Positions 1 through 9,366 of a stretch of DNA of 51,993 bases are shown piece by piece. The stretch's first letter is position 1. Each line of letters begins with the position of its first letter. The stretch is from Bacteroidales bacterium UBA2287 (GTDB lineage Bacteria; Bacteroidota; Bacteroidia; Bacteroidales; Tenuifilaceae). Location of the stretch: the NCBI GenBank assembly GCA_002345675.1, contig DDWL01000017.1, forward strand, positions 1-51,993. Direction: 5' to 3'. The notes under the pieces were generated by a model. That model ran no database searches, was not told the DNA's origin, and saw only the letters and a program-made list of their open reading frames with translations. The position numbers and the translations under genes were made by a program.

Positions 1-429
1 AAATTAGTCGGTCACCAGTGATTCTTTTTCTACAATAAGCCCCACAAGTAGATATACTACACTTTGCCTAATATGCAGAATATGTTATTTAACATGTTGT
101 TAAAAACGCCAGGGAAATGTCGTTTCCGCGAGCGAATATACCTTTGTTCTGCCAAACCAACCAGTAAGGCAAATTAAGTGTAACTCGCAAGAAAACACAC
201 AACCATAAGTATAGTAAAGATTATTATAAAGAAAGGAGGTATTAAAGAGACGGCTATAATTGCTAAACGAATCAAGGATTTTAATAGCATGGAAGTTCAA
301 GATTTTATATTTGGGTAGTCTCTCCAAAAATCAAAACTACAACAAAAAGCCCCACCCCATTGAATGACGACTAAATCAACGTTGGGGCGAGGCGGCTAAA
401 CTTAAGTTTAACTTAATAACATTTACGTA
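1..429. other. Non-coding stretch at window start
   Basis: I see no convincing gene here. A possible 75-codon reading frame on the minus strand has no family resemblance, no start signal and unusual composition. A weak hairpin can form between GCCCCA at 349-354 and TGGGGC at 383-388. It could end an upstream transcript or sit in the leader of the next gene. Nothing else is supported. Confidence 0.5.
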
Positions 430-1542
430 ATGAAAACTTATTTGTTCAATTTTTACAATACTTTAAAATACAATTGCGTTTTGTCAATACTAATGACATT
501 AGGGGTAATATTAATAAATGGTTGCCAAAAGGAAACTGAAACTACCAATTTAGCCAACGATGCTTTAGTTAAAAATTTGTCACAAGCCAATGAAATTAAA
601 TCGAAGGATGGTGTTCTTGTATTTAAGGATAAGTCGGAGATTGAGGGCACCATTCAAAAACTATCCGTAATGGGAGAAGAAAAGAGAAAAGAATGGGAAA
701 AACGAATGAACTTTAAATCTCAGCTTACTATATTTTTCGAGGTAAATGAAGCAGAGGCTACTTTTCAGGAAATTCTTTCAAAAGGTTTTAAAAAGGAAAT
801 TACAATTGAAGAATTAAAGAGCATGGGAATTAAGCCCCAGCACTCCGATATGCTGAACAAATACATCGATAAAGGTATAATTCGGGCAACTGTTGAAGAT
901 GATGGATCTTTATCGTTTAATCTTGCCCTTTCCGATAGGTCTTATGCATACATTACTAATGAAAATGGAGAGGTAATGATTGGCAATAACGTTTACCAAT
1001 ATTGGGAAGACAAGGTTGCTATAAATGGTAAAGATGAGCAGAATATTATTGCCAAAGGCACTACCTATAATTGGTCGGCATCGAGTAACTGGAGATATGA
1101 TGGAAACTATAGACGTTACAGAATGGACATTACTGGGGTATCTTCTTATACATCCAGTAGTATTAGTTCAAACTTTAATGTTGAGGCAAAAGCGGAAAGA
1201 AAAATATTGTGGTCATGGGCAATTCGTAATAGTTACGACCCTATTAAAAGCATAAATGGGTATTATAACTACGAGTACTGGTACGTTCAATATCCAGGTG
1301 GTCCAATGATTCGTAGCACAAACAATTTACCACTGCCAAGTCCCCCACAGCCTTTAACAAGCCCATTTAGTATGGATTACTCCTACTTTGGGGGAAGCAA
1401 CTATACCCTGATACCACTACACCCATCGGGGATTTTTAATTTTACATACCCATCAACAGCTTCGTTTATTGATGCGGTAAATGTGTGTCAAAAGCAAATT
1501 GTTTGTAAAATTTACGACAAGCCGGATATTGTTCTTAATTAA
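430..1542 (+). CDS. Hypothetical lipoprotein, 370 aa
   Basis: The product starts with a long hydrophobic segment (about residues 17-31) that ends in a lipobox-like LINGC, so it is probably a lipoprotein with the lipidated Cys near residue 32. A charged, helical stretch follows (about 40-150), then an aromatic- and Ser/Tyr-rich region (about 200-345) typical of secreted beta-rich domains. Two late cysteines lie in CQKQIVC. It loosely resembles Bacteroidetes DUF4848-type lipoproteins, but I do not recognise the family with confidence. It ends in a strong terminator, so it is probably transcribed separately from the DUF4249/TonB pair downstream, although it lies next to it on the same strand. 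No function is assigned. Confidence 0.75.
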   Translation: MKTYLFNFYNTLKYNCVLSILMTLGVILINGCQKETETTNLANDALVKNLSQANEIKSKDGVLVFKDKSEIEGTIQKLSVMGEEKRKEWEKRMNFKSQLTIFFEVNEAEATFQEILSKGFKKEITIEELKSMGIKPQHSDMLNKYIDKGIIRATVEDDGSLSFNLALSDRSYAYITNENGEVMIGNNVYQYWEDKVAINGKDEQNIIAKGTTYNWSASSNWRYDGNYRRYRMDITGVSSYTSSSISSNFNVEAKAERKILWSWAIRNSYDPIKSINGYYNYEYWYVQYPGGPMIRSTNNLPLPSPPQPLTSPFSMDYSYFGGSNYTLIPLHPSGIFNFTYPSTASFIDAVNVCQKQIVCKIYDKPDIVLN

Positions 1543-1548
1543 TAGTTT

Positions 1549-1583
1549 TGCTCCGCTTAGCAATGCTAAGCGGAGCATTTTTT
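1549..1583 (+). terminator. Rho-independent terminator
   Basis: A perfect 14-bp inverted repeat (1549-1562 and 1564-1577) is followed by six T residues, seven bases after the stop codon of the preceding gene. It separates that gene from the DUF4249 gene and shows that an upstream ATG at 1548 is not the start of the latter. Confidence 0.9.
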
Positions 1584-1604
1584 CACATATATACTTTAAT
1601 AACA

Positions 1605-2537
1605 ATGCACATTAAACTAGTAGTTTTGCTTGTATTTATTATCGCTTTAGAGTCTTGCGTTAAGGAGGTTAGTTTTGAACAGGGTAGTGTTCCTCAGGTA
1701 CTTGTTGTTAACTCACTATTTAATCCAACCGAACCATTAAGAGTAAACGTTGCCAAAATTGCACCCATCGACGATACATTACACAACGGTATTCCCGATG
1801 CCAATGTGGGGTTATACGAGGATGGCGTTTTTCTTGCTAACTTAATTAGTTGTGGTAATGGCTGGTACAATTCTTCAAACTTTCCTAAAGCTAATAAATC
1901 ATATAGCGTTGTGGTTTCTCACCCCGATTATCCAGCAACATTTGCAGAGTCGGCTATACCACAAAAAGTTAAAATAGTTAATGCGAATAGCTACTTTAGG
2001 GGAAAACTAAGCCCCGATCAGGATGAACTCTTGGAGGTTACCATAGAATTTACGGACACTGAAAATGCAGATAACTACTACGAGGTTGCACTTATCTCCA
2101 ACTATGGCACCGAATATTCTTATGTTGTTGAGTACTTCTCCATTTTCAACATGTACGACCCCTCTGTGCTGAAAGAGGGGGATTGGGACTACCGCCCAAA
2201 CACAATATTTTTTTCCGATGCGCTGTTTAAGGGGCAACTAAAAGTTTTAAATATTGACATTACAGGACCAACCCGTTGGAATCAATATTACAACCAGTGG
2301 GAACCTAATCCTCTCAATGTTATACTCCGTAGCGTTTCAAAGGAATACTTCACCATGAGAAAATTCTGGACAAGACATCTTTTTAACCAAACCACATCTG
2401 AGCATTTAGCCGATCCATTAGAATTGCTGTTCCTTGGCGAACCAATTGAAATGTACACAAATATTGTAGGAGGTTACGGAGTTTTTGCTGGTTACAATGA
2501 GGACATTAAGGCTGTAACATTTAATTTCAATGACTAA
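1605..2537 (+). CDS. DUF4249 family lipoprotein (copy 1)
   Basis: A 310-aa protein. The ATG at 1605 is chosen because the 19 codons upstream run through the terminator hairpin, and because this start gives a lipoprotein signal ending in ALESC (Cys18). The body follows the DUF4249 pattern: an early VPQVLVVNSLFNPTEPLRV segment, a beta-sandwich-like region with DANVGLYEDG and a YSVVVSHPDYP turn, then a conserved end NIVGGYGVFAGYNED. DUF4249 proteins are Bacteroidetes lipoproteins usually encoded beside a TonB-dependent receptor. They are thought to act at the outer membrane with it, but their ligand is unknown. The last codons overlap the receptor start by 8 nt, which suggests translational coupling. 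A second DUF4249 gene lies at 5922. Confidence 0.88.
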   Translation: MHIKLVVLLVFIIALESCVKEVSFEQGSVPQVLVVNSLFNPTEPLRVNVAKIAPIDDTLHNGIPDANVGLYEDGVFLANLISCGNGWYNSSNFPKANKSYSVVVSHPDYPATFAESAIPQKVKIVNANSYFRGKLSPDQDELLEVTIEFTDTENADNYYEVALISNYGTEYSYVVEYFSIFNMYDPSVLKEGDWDYRPNTIFFSDALFKGQLKVLNIDITGPTRWNQYYNQWEPNPLNVILRSVSKEYFTMRKFWTRHLFNQTTSEHLADPLELLFLGEPIEMYTNIVGGYGVFAGYNEDIKAVTFNFND

Positions 2538-4890
2538 AATGATAAGGTGGTTTGTAACATTTTGCCTTGCAGCTTTACCAATGCTTACTTTTTGCCAAAA
2601 GTTAAGTGTTTATGGTTATGTAAGGGACAGCCTAACAAAAGAGCCTCTTATTGGAGCCAATGTTGTTAACACAAAAAAAGGAACTGGAGTATCAACTAAC
2701 AGCTATGGTTACTATAGCATTCCTTTTTCTGAAGGCGACAGCGTCGCTTTAGCCTTTTCGTTTGTTGGTTATAACCAATCGAATTACAGTTCTGTTATCA
2801 AAAATAATATTCAAATAAATATTAGCCTTATTGTGGGGAATACCATTGACGAGGTTCAAATAGTAGGCAACCAGAGTGTTGATAAAAACCGAATGAGTTT
2901 AGTTCAAATACCTGCGAGTAAAATAAAACTGATGCCTGCAATTTTGGGCGAAGTTGATGCACTAAGAGTTTTTCAGCTAATGCCGGGTGTTGGGTCGGGA
3001 AAGGAAGGAACAAGCAGTATTTACGTTCGGGGCGGAGGATCCGACCAAAACCTTTTTCTACTCGACGGAGTCCCTCTCTATAATGTAAGCCATATTGGAG
3101 GGTTCTTATCTGTTTTTGATACTGAAGCCATTAATGGAGTGAAGCTATACAAAGGAGGGTTTCCAGCCCGATTTGGCGGACGATTATCGTCGGTTGTAGA
3201 TATTCGCATGAAGCAAGGTGGAATGGGTAAAACTAACTCGAATTTAACTATTGGAACTCTTTCTTCTAGGTTTTCCATCGAAGGCCCTATAAAGGGCGAC
3301 ACATCATCTTACTTCCTCTCGTTAAGAAGATGTAATGTTGACTTGTTTACAAGAGCATTCTCGTTACTCGATTCCGATGGAACAACTATGGGGGGGTACA
3401 CCTTTTATGATATTTACGGTACTTTTAACAGGAAATTATCCGAAAAGGGGAGGGTTTATTTTAGCCTTTACTTTGGCCGAGACATAGTTTTTGCAAGAGT
3501 AAACCAAGAATTGCAAAATTCTACTCAGGGTCAATTTAAATTAAGAACAAATATTAAATGGGGGAATGCAATGGCTTCGGTACGTTACAACCGAATAGTT
3601 TCACCTACTCTTTTTTCTAACCTAACTATTGCATATTCGGGCTATGCCTATAACACAACATTTAAATCGACATGGGGCGATAGAGGTTCCAATACTTCAG
3701 AACTCCTCTTTAAATCGGGCATAAATGATTTTACATCAAAGCTCGATTTCGATTATAATCCGTCCTCTAAGCATAAAGTTAAATTTGGTGCAGCAGGAAT
3801 TTTTCACATTTTTAATCCAGGAGTAGCAGACTATTCAGGCGTTTTATCTCAAAGTTCTAATCAGGCTTCGGGCGACACCCAAAACCAAAAAGCATTTGAA
3901 GCAAACGCATACATTGAAGATGAGATTTCCATAAGCAGAACGATTACACTTAACGCAGGAGTTCATACTTCCAGCTATTTGATATCTGGCCAATCGTCTT
4001 TTCAATCCTTACAGCCTCGATTGTTTGCTAGTTTTGCAGTAAATCAGAGGAATTCAATAAAAGCCTCGTATGCAGAAATGCGCCAGTTTGTGCACCTGCT
4101 CTCCTTATCGGGAGCTAGTTTGCCTGCCGATTTATGGATTCCCGCTTCAGCCGATTTGCCCCCCGAAAAATCGAAACAAGTTGCTTTAGGGTATACTTAC
4201 AACATTCCCTCTAAAGGGAATTATGAACTCAACATCGAAGCATTTTACAAAACAATGAATAACCTAATTGAGTACAAGGAAGGGACTACTTTCTTCGGAG
4301 GAAATCAAAACTTTAAAGAAAAAGTAGAATCAAATGGCACTGGTGAAGTTTATGGGATTGAACTATTATTGGAAAAAACAAAAGGGAAATTAACAGGTTG
4401 GATTGGTTATACATGGTCGAAGAATAATCGATTATTTCAAGGGATTAACAAGGGGGTTTCTTTCCCTTTTAAATACGATAAGCGCCACGATTTTTCTTTT
4501 GTACTAATGTATAATTTCAACAATAATTTTCGAGTCTCTGGTACTTGGGTTTACAGTACAGGTAGCCCAATAACTCTTGCACAAAATCATTACACAATAT
4601 CGGGCTTAGGGTATCCCGATAATTATCAACCTAATTATGATGTTCATTTTTATAATGGTAGAAATAATTTCAGAATGCCTGCCTATCATAGACTAGACGT
4701 GTCGTTCGATTTTCAGAAAATGTTAAACAAGGGTGTGCGAACGTGGAAAGTTGGAGTATATAACTTATACTCAAGGCAAAATCCATTCTTCTTATTCTAT
4801 AACATCGACAAAAAAGACAGTAAATTAAAACTTTATCAGCTTAGTTTATTTCCTTTTCTACCTTCTATTAGTTACAATTATTGTTTTTAA
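2530..4890 (+). CDS. TonB-dependent receptor with CarboxypepD_reg-like domain (copy 1)
   Basis: A 786-aa outer-membrane receptor. A signal peptide ends near residue 22 (MLTFCQ). A CarboxypepD_reg-like domain follows (about 25-105, with SVYGYVRDSLTKEPLIGANV), then a plug domain (about 110-235, with VFQLMPGVGSG, IYVRGGGSDQNLFLLDGVP and YKGGFPARFGGRLSSVVDI). The C-terminal part is a long 22-strand-type beta-barrel ending in an aromatic residue (YNYCF). Such receptors import a ligand using energy from TonB-ExbBD. No ligand can be read from sequence. Translation could start at ATG 2530, overlapping the DUF4249 stop, or at ATG 2539. An AGGAGG lies at the stop codon but is not placed for the next gene. 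It is paralogous to the receptor at 6852. Confidence 0.93.
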   Translation: MTKMIRWFVTFCLAALPMLTFCQKLSVYGYVRDSLTKEPLIGANVVNTKKGTGVSTNSYGYYSIPFSEGDSVALAFSFVGYNQSNYSSVIKNNIQINISLIVGNTIDEVQIVGNQSVDKNRMSLVQIPASKIKLMPAILGEVDALRVFQLMPGVGSGKEGTSSIYVRGGGSDQNLFLLDGVPLYNVSHIGGFLSVFDTEAINGVKLYKGGFPARFGGRLSSVVDIRMKQGGMGKTNSNLTIGTLSSRFSIEGPIKGDTSSYFLSLRRCNVDLFTRAFSLLDSDGTTMGGYTFYDIYGTFNRKLSEKGRVYFSLYFGRDIVFARVNQELQNSTQGQFKLRTNIKWGNAMASVRYNRIVSPTLFSNLTIAYSGYAYNTTFKSTWGDRGSNTSELLFKSGINDFTSKLDFDYNPSSKHKVKFGAAGIFHIFNPGVADYSGVLSQSSNQASGDTQNQKAFEANAYIEDEISISRTITLNAGVHTSSYLISGQSSFQSLQPRLFASFAVNQRNSIKASYAEMRQFVHLLSLSGASLPADLWIPASADLPPEKSKQVALGYTYNIPSKGNYELNIEAFYKTMNNLIEYKEGTTFFGGNQNFKEKVESNGTGEVYGIELLLEKTKGKLTGWIGYTWSKNNRLFQGINKGVSFPFKYDKRHDFSFVLMYNFNNNFRVSGTWVYSTGSPITLAQNHYTISGLGYPDNYQPNYDVHFYNGRNNFRMPAYHRLDVSFDFQKMLNKGVRTWKVGVYNLYSRQNPFFLFYNIDKKDSKLKLYQLSLFPFLPSISYNYCF

Positions 4891-4932
4891 AGGAGGTTAA
4901 AATTCCAGTATAATTAGTTTAAAAATGATTTC

Positions 4933-5280
4933 ATGTTGCGCTTCAAACATGTAAAGAGAAAGGTTTATAACAAATATTTAAAAAACGCAAATAACCCATA
5001 CTTACGTAGGTTGGGAATATGGTATAGATGCGTTAGAACGATTAGTTGTGATATGAAAGTAGCCATTGACACATATACAAATCAGCAGTGGCAAAGAGAA
5101 TTCTTTCATGTTAGCGAGCCTGGAATTGGGGACTGGTCCATTACGCTTACTCTGTATTGGACATCTACACCTGGTCATGTGTACCTTAACCAGCATATTG
5201 GTGGTGCTAGCGGTTGGGGACGAACCCCATCAGGTGGCGGTACTGTTTGTACAATAAAGTGTAATGAACATTTATTTTAA
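4933..5280 (+). CDS. Hypothetical protein, 115 aa
   Basis: I do not recognise this protein. The N-terminal 40 residues are basic (many K/R, YLRRLGIWYR). The rest is polar and aromatic with Gly-rich runs (GGASGWGRTPSGGG) and ends in two Cys close together (VCTIKC). There is no signal peptide at this start. An AGGAGG at 4891-4896 is about 36 nt upstream, too far to serve it. It lies between the two DUF4249/TonB modules on the same strand and is followed by a perfect 18-bp hairpin. It may be the surviving C-terminal part of a longer secreted protein or a true small cargo protein. Confidence 0.5.
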   Translation: MLRFKHVKRKVYNKYLKNANNPYLRRLGIWYRCVRTISCDMKVAIDTYTNQQWQREFFHVSEPGIGDWSITLTLYWTSTPGHVYLNQHIGGASGWGRTPSGGGTVCTIKCNEHLF

Positions 5281-5286
5281 TTAACC

Positions 5287-5331
5287 ATGGGTAATCAATG
5301 TAAAAATACGAACTTTACATTGATTACCCAT
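5287..5331. other. Perfect 18-bp inverted repeat between genes
   Basis: The arms at 5287-5304 and 5314-5331 are exact reverse complements with a 9-nt loop. No T-run follows, so it is not a classical terminator. It sits 6 nt after one stop codon and 13 nt before the next ATG, in the leader of the beta-barrel gene. It could stabilise an mRNA end, act as an operator, or weakly terminate. Confidence 0.6.
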
Positions 5332-5344
5332 AAATTGAAACGCG

Positions 5345-5917
5345 ATGAAGAATTTTTTTTTAATGCTTTTGTTTTTATTGCTAGTATCCGCTGGTTTTAG
5401 TCAGGAAACTTCGTTATTCCCAAAATGGAATATAAAACTGGGCCATTCGATGTATAAAACAGGATGGTTTAATACTACAGAAACTGGCATTGAGTATAAG
5501 TACACTTCAAACTTTAACGTTCAGCTTAACTATGGCATAAACCATTGGTTAGCAATAGGAATTTACACCGGTTATTCTCAGAACTTTTTGTATATGAGCC
5601 AGGAACAGGATTATTTTTATAGTTTAAACTGTGATATTAGCATTCTACCAACCCTAATGAGCAATCCACCAAACAGACTAAACCTTTATGGCACAGCAAA
5701 ATTTGGTGGTTTGTACCGCAGCAAACCCCGATACAATCCGCGGCAGAAGCACTACGTCAAGTACGAGGCTGGCCTAGGGGTTACGTACTATATTATACGC
5801 AATTTAGGATTATTTGCCGACTACTCATTGGGCAACTTCCATAGCCATATATTTCTCAAGCCAAAATCGTTTTCCGATAACACAATGCTTCGATATGGAG
5901 TTTGCATTTCTTTTTAG
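5345..5917 (+). CDS. Small outer-membrane beta-barrel protein, 190 aa
   Basis: A clear signal peptide (MKNFFLMLLFLLLVSAGFSQ) is followed by alternating polar/hydrophobic strands, many Tyr and Phe residues, and a terminal Phe (YGVCISF). This is the usual pattern of an 8- to 10-strand OmpX/OmpW-like barrel. Loops contain YMSQEQD and RYNPRQKHY. The stop is only 4 nt from the next start, a DUF4249 gene, which is followed by a TonB receptor, so the three are probably one operon. The barrel may form part of the receptor complex or a separate surface protein. No family name is assigned. Confidence 0.78.
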   Translation: MKNFFLMLLFLLLVSAGFSQETSLFPKWNIKLGHSMYKTGWFNTTETGIEYKYTSNFNVQLNYGINHWLAIGIYTGYSQNFLYMSQEQDYFYSLNCDISILPTLMSNPPNRLNLYGTAKFGGLYRSKPRYNPRQKHYVKYEAGLGVTYYIIRNLGLFADYSLGNFHSHIFLKPKSFSDNTMLRYGVCISF

Positions 5918-5921
5918 TAAA

Positions 5922-6836
5922 ATGGTTACAGGCACGCAAAAACCGAGCAAAAACCTGGTAATAGTATTAGCCATTGCGTTAGTATTAATTGCTTCGTTTT
6001 CGTGCCGTAAAAAAGTTGATTGGCACCCCCCTGAACTGGAGCCAATGCCAGTGGTTAATAGCATTATTAAGTGTGGGAAACCCATTTCTGTAAGAGTGTC
6101 GCTAACAGTTGACTTCTCGGGCAAAACTGCCCCAGCAGTAACCAATGCCGTTGTGCTTTTGTATATTAACAACCAGTTAGCCGAAACCCTTGAGCATACT
6201 GGCGACGGGCTTTACCAGTCGCAGCATATAGCCCAAGAGGATAGTGAGTACCGCTGCGAGGTAGCCATTCCGGGCTTCCCGCTTGCAAAATGTTTTACAC
6301 GCACACCAAAGCGACAGGAAATAATTAAATTTGAGCATATTAATAAAGCTGGTGTAGATGAGGAGGGACTTACCCACCCTGCCGTTAAGGTAACATTTAG
6401 TAACGCCCCCTCCCAAGCCTTATATTATCATATTGTTATTACTATTGATATGCACGATAATTGGCAGCAACCCCAGCTCCTTAATATTACGGACCCCATT
6501 CTGCTTAACGAGGGCTTGCCCATTGTAGTTTTTAGCAACGAGCGTATTAATGGCGATACCTACACCATGATTATCAACTACACAACGGGAAGTGCTTCTA
6601 ATACAAACAATGCTGGATGGGTAACAAAACTTTACCCTGTACAGGTGGAAATCCGAACAATTTGCTATCAATACTATAAGTTTATTAAGCAGCAGTATTT
6701 ATACGAGCTTTCGAATAACGAACCCATATTCTCTGTTGGGGCAACTTCTACTTTTAACTTGCACAGTAACGTGGAGAACGGCTACGGAATTTTTGCTGCG
6801 TACACCTCGGTAAAATCAGAAATTATCTACCCCTAA
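5922..6836 (+). CDS. DUF4249 family lipoprotein (copy 2)
   Basis: A 304-aa protein. The ATG at 5922 is chosen because it directly follows the barrel stop and yields a lipoprotein signal with LIASFSC (Cys28). An ATG further upstream in frame would overlap the barrel gene by about 100 nt. DUF4249 hallmarks are VVNSIIKCGKPISVRVSL near the N-terminus, TNAVVLLYINNQLAETL, the Cys-containing YRCEVAIPGFP and the end VENGYGIFAAYTS. Like copy 1 it is followed at once (15 nt) by a TonB receptor, matching the known pairing of this family. The two copies are clearly diverged, so this is an old duplication or two independent modules rather than a recent repeat. Confidence 0.88.
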   Translation: MVTGTQKPSKNLVIVLAIALVLIASFSCRKKVDWHPPELEPMPVVNSIIKCGKPISVRVSLTVDFSGKTAPAVTNAVVLLYINNQLAETLEHTGDGLYQSQHIAQEDSEYRCEVAIPGFPLAKCFTRTPKRQEIIKFEHINKAGVDEEGLTHPAVKVTFSNAPSQALYYHIVITIDMHDNWQQPQLLNITDPILLNEGLPIVVFSNERINGDTYTMIINYTTGSASNTNNAGWVTKLYPVQVEIRTICYQYYKFIKQQYLYELSNNEPIFSVGATSTFNLHSNVENGYGIFAAYTSVKSEIIYP

Positions 6837-6851
6837 CACCTCAACGTAAAG

Positions 6852-9293
6852 ATGAATTTGAAGATAGTAATTGTAAAAATAGTTCTGATTTTTACCTGTT
6901 TTTCTGTATACTCACAGGTTCGAGTGTCGGGTTTTGTAAAGGATAGCCTTAGCCGCGAGGTGCTAGTTGGTGCACATGTAATCGATAGTGCAAGCAAAAG
7001 GGTAGTTACAACCGATAATACTGGTTTTTTTAGTATTTGTGTTAAGCCAGCCAGCCGACTTTCAGTTTCGTTTGTTGGGTATAACGATGAAGTGCTTTGC
7101 GCCAAACATTTTGGCGATACCCTTGCCGAAATACTTTTAATTCCAGCCAACAACATCGACGAGGTAGTAGTTACCCATACTAAACGGCAGGCACACAGTG
7201 TAGCATCGTTACGGAATATTGAACTACAGCAAATTCCATCGCTGGGTGCAAAACCCGATGTAATGAAGGCTATTCAATTGCTTCCGGGGGTGCAATCACA
7301 AAATGAAGGGTCGAGCACCATTCTTGTTCGTGGTGGCAACCCAGGTGAAAACCTTTACTTGTTCGATAATGTTGCGCTTATTTACGTTAACCATTTAGGT
7401 GGATTTTCGTCGGTTTTTAATCCTGATATTATTAACAATATAAACGTTTACAAGGGCGGTTTCCCTTCTATTTACGGAGGAAAGTTGTCGTCGATTGTTG
7501 ATATTGCCCAACGTGAGGGGAACGCAACTACGACTAAGGGAGCCTATAGCATTGGGATAACCGATGCATCGTTTGTTGCCGAGGGACCAACAGCCATAAA
7601 GAATTCAACATTTATTGTAACGGGGCGTAAAACCCTTATCGACCCTATAATGGCTTTAGCCAGCAAATTATCGGGTGGTGGAGACTATATAGTTTCGTAT
7701 GGTTTTCACGACTTTAATGGAAAGTTCACCTGGCGACCCGACTCCAAGAACACCCTAAGCTTAAACCTATTTCAGGGCGATGATTACTTAAACTTTTGGT
7801 ATAGCAATAAGAACAAATCGGGAAGAGAAAAGGCTCGCCTATCGAATGTATGGGGAAACTGGCTTCTTTCGGCACGGTGGAACAGGGTTCATAGCGCCAG
7901 GTTGTACTCAACCCAAAGCCTGTCGTTTGTGCATTACAGGCTAAAGAATGCTCAGAGCTACTTCAACACAAACCCAAGCGATAAGTTTGAGATTGAAAGG
8001 GACTACCGGTCAATGGTGCAGGACATTTCCTATAAATGGGATTTTAAAGTGGAACTTTTCAGGAATTGGGGAGTTGATTTCGGACTGCAATCGTCGTACC
8101 TGAGGTTTAATCCAAACAAGATAAAAGCATCAAGCAACACTACAGCTATAGGCGCAGAACCTATAAATGCGCTCGAATCGGCAGTTTATGCCGAGAGCAA
8201 GTGGGAGTTACTTAAAACCCTTCAACTTAGGTTGGGTGCAAGGGCTGTTAGCTTCGCAACGCCTAACTACAGCAATTTTCGTGTTGAGCCCAGAGCAAAT
8301 ATCGACATTAAGTTAGGAGAAAACCACAGCCTTAACCTTAGCTACATGGGTACAAATCAATTCTCGCATCTGCTTTTTACCCAGGGAAATATAATGAGCA
8401 ACGAGGTTTGGGTGCCAGCCGATAAGGATATTAGCCCTGCAAGTTCAAAACAGGTATCGGGGGGCTGGCGCGGGTTCGTCAACAAAGGAATGTTCGATGT
8501 TGAGGTAAGCGCATACCACAAAACCTTAACCAATATAGCCACCTATCGAGAGGGTTACTCATCGCTTATGGGCGATGGGCAGTGGCGCTCAAAAGTTGAA
8601 ACGGGAGGAGAAGGCGAGGCATATGGAGTAGAATTATTTCTGCGGAAAACCAGAGGCAATTGGACAGGCTTTGTTGGCTACACATGGTCGAAAGCCACCC
8701 GCCGTTACGATAACATTAACAACGGTAGGACTTTCACATTTGAATTCGACCGCCCTCACAGCCTATCAGTTAACCTAAACCGAAAGTTCAACGATAAACT
8801 TTCGCTTAGCGCCTCGTGGGTGTTTCAGTCGGGGCTGCCATTTACTCCGGTTATTGGTCGCCAGTATGTGCCAAGCCTTACAGGCTTAGACGACGAACCA
8901 TACTTTTACGAGGCATTTATATACGGAGAGAAGAATAGCGAGAGGATGAAGTTTTACCACAGGCTTGATGTTGCCTTATACTATACATCCTACTCGAAAA
9001 GAGGAAATAGGGTACAGTGGTCGTTTGCAGTGTATAATGCGTACAACCAAATGAATCCGTACAGTTACATATATACGCATGACACCTCACAGGGAGGCAA
9101 TTTAGTTCCAAGCCCGTTTTCGGGAAACGTTGAGCCCTTTACCCTTTACCAGTTCAGCTTTTTCCCTATCCTGCCAACCGTTTCGTACAAGGTGTTCTTC
9201 GACGATTATAAGCTTTACAAGTCACGAAAAGCTCAGAAAAAAGTCGAAGAAAAGGAAAAAAAGAAGAAAAGCAGCTGGCTATACTTCGAATAA
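6852..9293 (+). CDS. TonB-dependent receptor with CarboxypepD_reg-like domain (copy 2)
   Basis: An 813-aa outer-membrane receptor with a signal peptide (cleavage near VYSQ, about residue 22), a CarboxypepD_reg-like domain (about 23-105, VRVSGFVKDSLSREVLVGAHV), a plug domain (about 110-240, with VMKAIQLLPGVQSQNEGSS, ILVRGGNPGENLYLFDNV and YKGGFPSIYGGKLSSIVDI) and a beta-barrel. Unlike copy 1, the barrel end is followed by a Lys/Glu-rich tail of about 35 residues (KAQKKVEEKEKKKK) before SSWLYFE. The tail would face the periplasm if the barrel closes normally. It ends the second module and is followed by a bidirectional terminator. Confidence 0.93.
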   Translation: MNLKIVIVKIVLIFTCFSVYSQVRVSGFVKDSLSREVLVGAHVIDSASKRVVTTDNTGFFSICVKPASRLSVSFVGYNDEVLCAKHFGDTLAEILLIPANNIDEVVVTHTKRQAHSVASLRNIELQQIPSLGAKPDVMKAIQLLPGVQSQNEGSSTILVRGGNPGENLYLFDNVALIYVNHLGGFSSVFNPDIINNINVYKGGFPSIYGGKLSSIVDIAQREGNATTTKGAYSIGITDASFVAEGPTAIKNSTFIVTGRKTLIDPIMALASKLSGGGDYIVSYGFHDFNGKFTWRPDSKNTLSLNLFQGDDYLNFWYSNKNKSGREKARLSNVWGNWLLSARWNRVHSARLYSTQSLSFVHYRLKNAQSYFNTNPSDKFEIERDYRSMVQDISYKWDFKVELFRNWGVDFGLQSSYLRFNPNKIKASSNTTAIGAEPINALESAVYAESKWELLKTLQLRLGARAVSFATPNYSNFRVEPRANIDIKLGENHSLNLSYMGTNQFSHLLFTQGNIMSNEVWVPADKDISPASSKQVSGGWRGFVNKGMFDVEVSAYHKTLTNIATYREGYSSLMGDGQWRSKVETGGEGEAYGVELFLRKTRGNWTGFVGYTWSKATRRYDNINNGRTFTFEFDRPHSLSVNLNRKFNDKLSLSASWVFQSGLPFTPVIGRQYVPSLTGLDDEPYFYEAFIYGEKNSERMKFYHRLDVALYYTSYSKRGNRVQWSFAVYNAYNQMNPYSYIYTHDTSQGGNLVPSPFSGNVEPFTLYQFSFFPILPTVSYKVFFDDYKLYKSRKAQKKVEEKEKKKKSSWLYFE

Positions 9294-9366
9294 CCTCGAA
9301 TATGATACTAATTATGCAAACGAAATTGCTTTTATAAAACTGGCACTTTCATAACCCTATCAAACC

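Noticed and set aside
100..327. 75-codon minus-strand reading frame
   Set aside because: Composition is unlike real proteins here (many F, Y and L with no motif); there is no start signal.
5814..5921. Upstream start for the second DUF4249 gene
   Set aside because: It would overlap the barrel gene by about 100 nt and lacks the lipoprotein signal position seen with ATG 5922.
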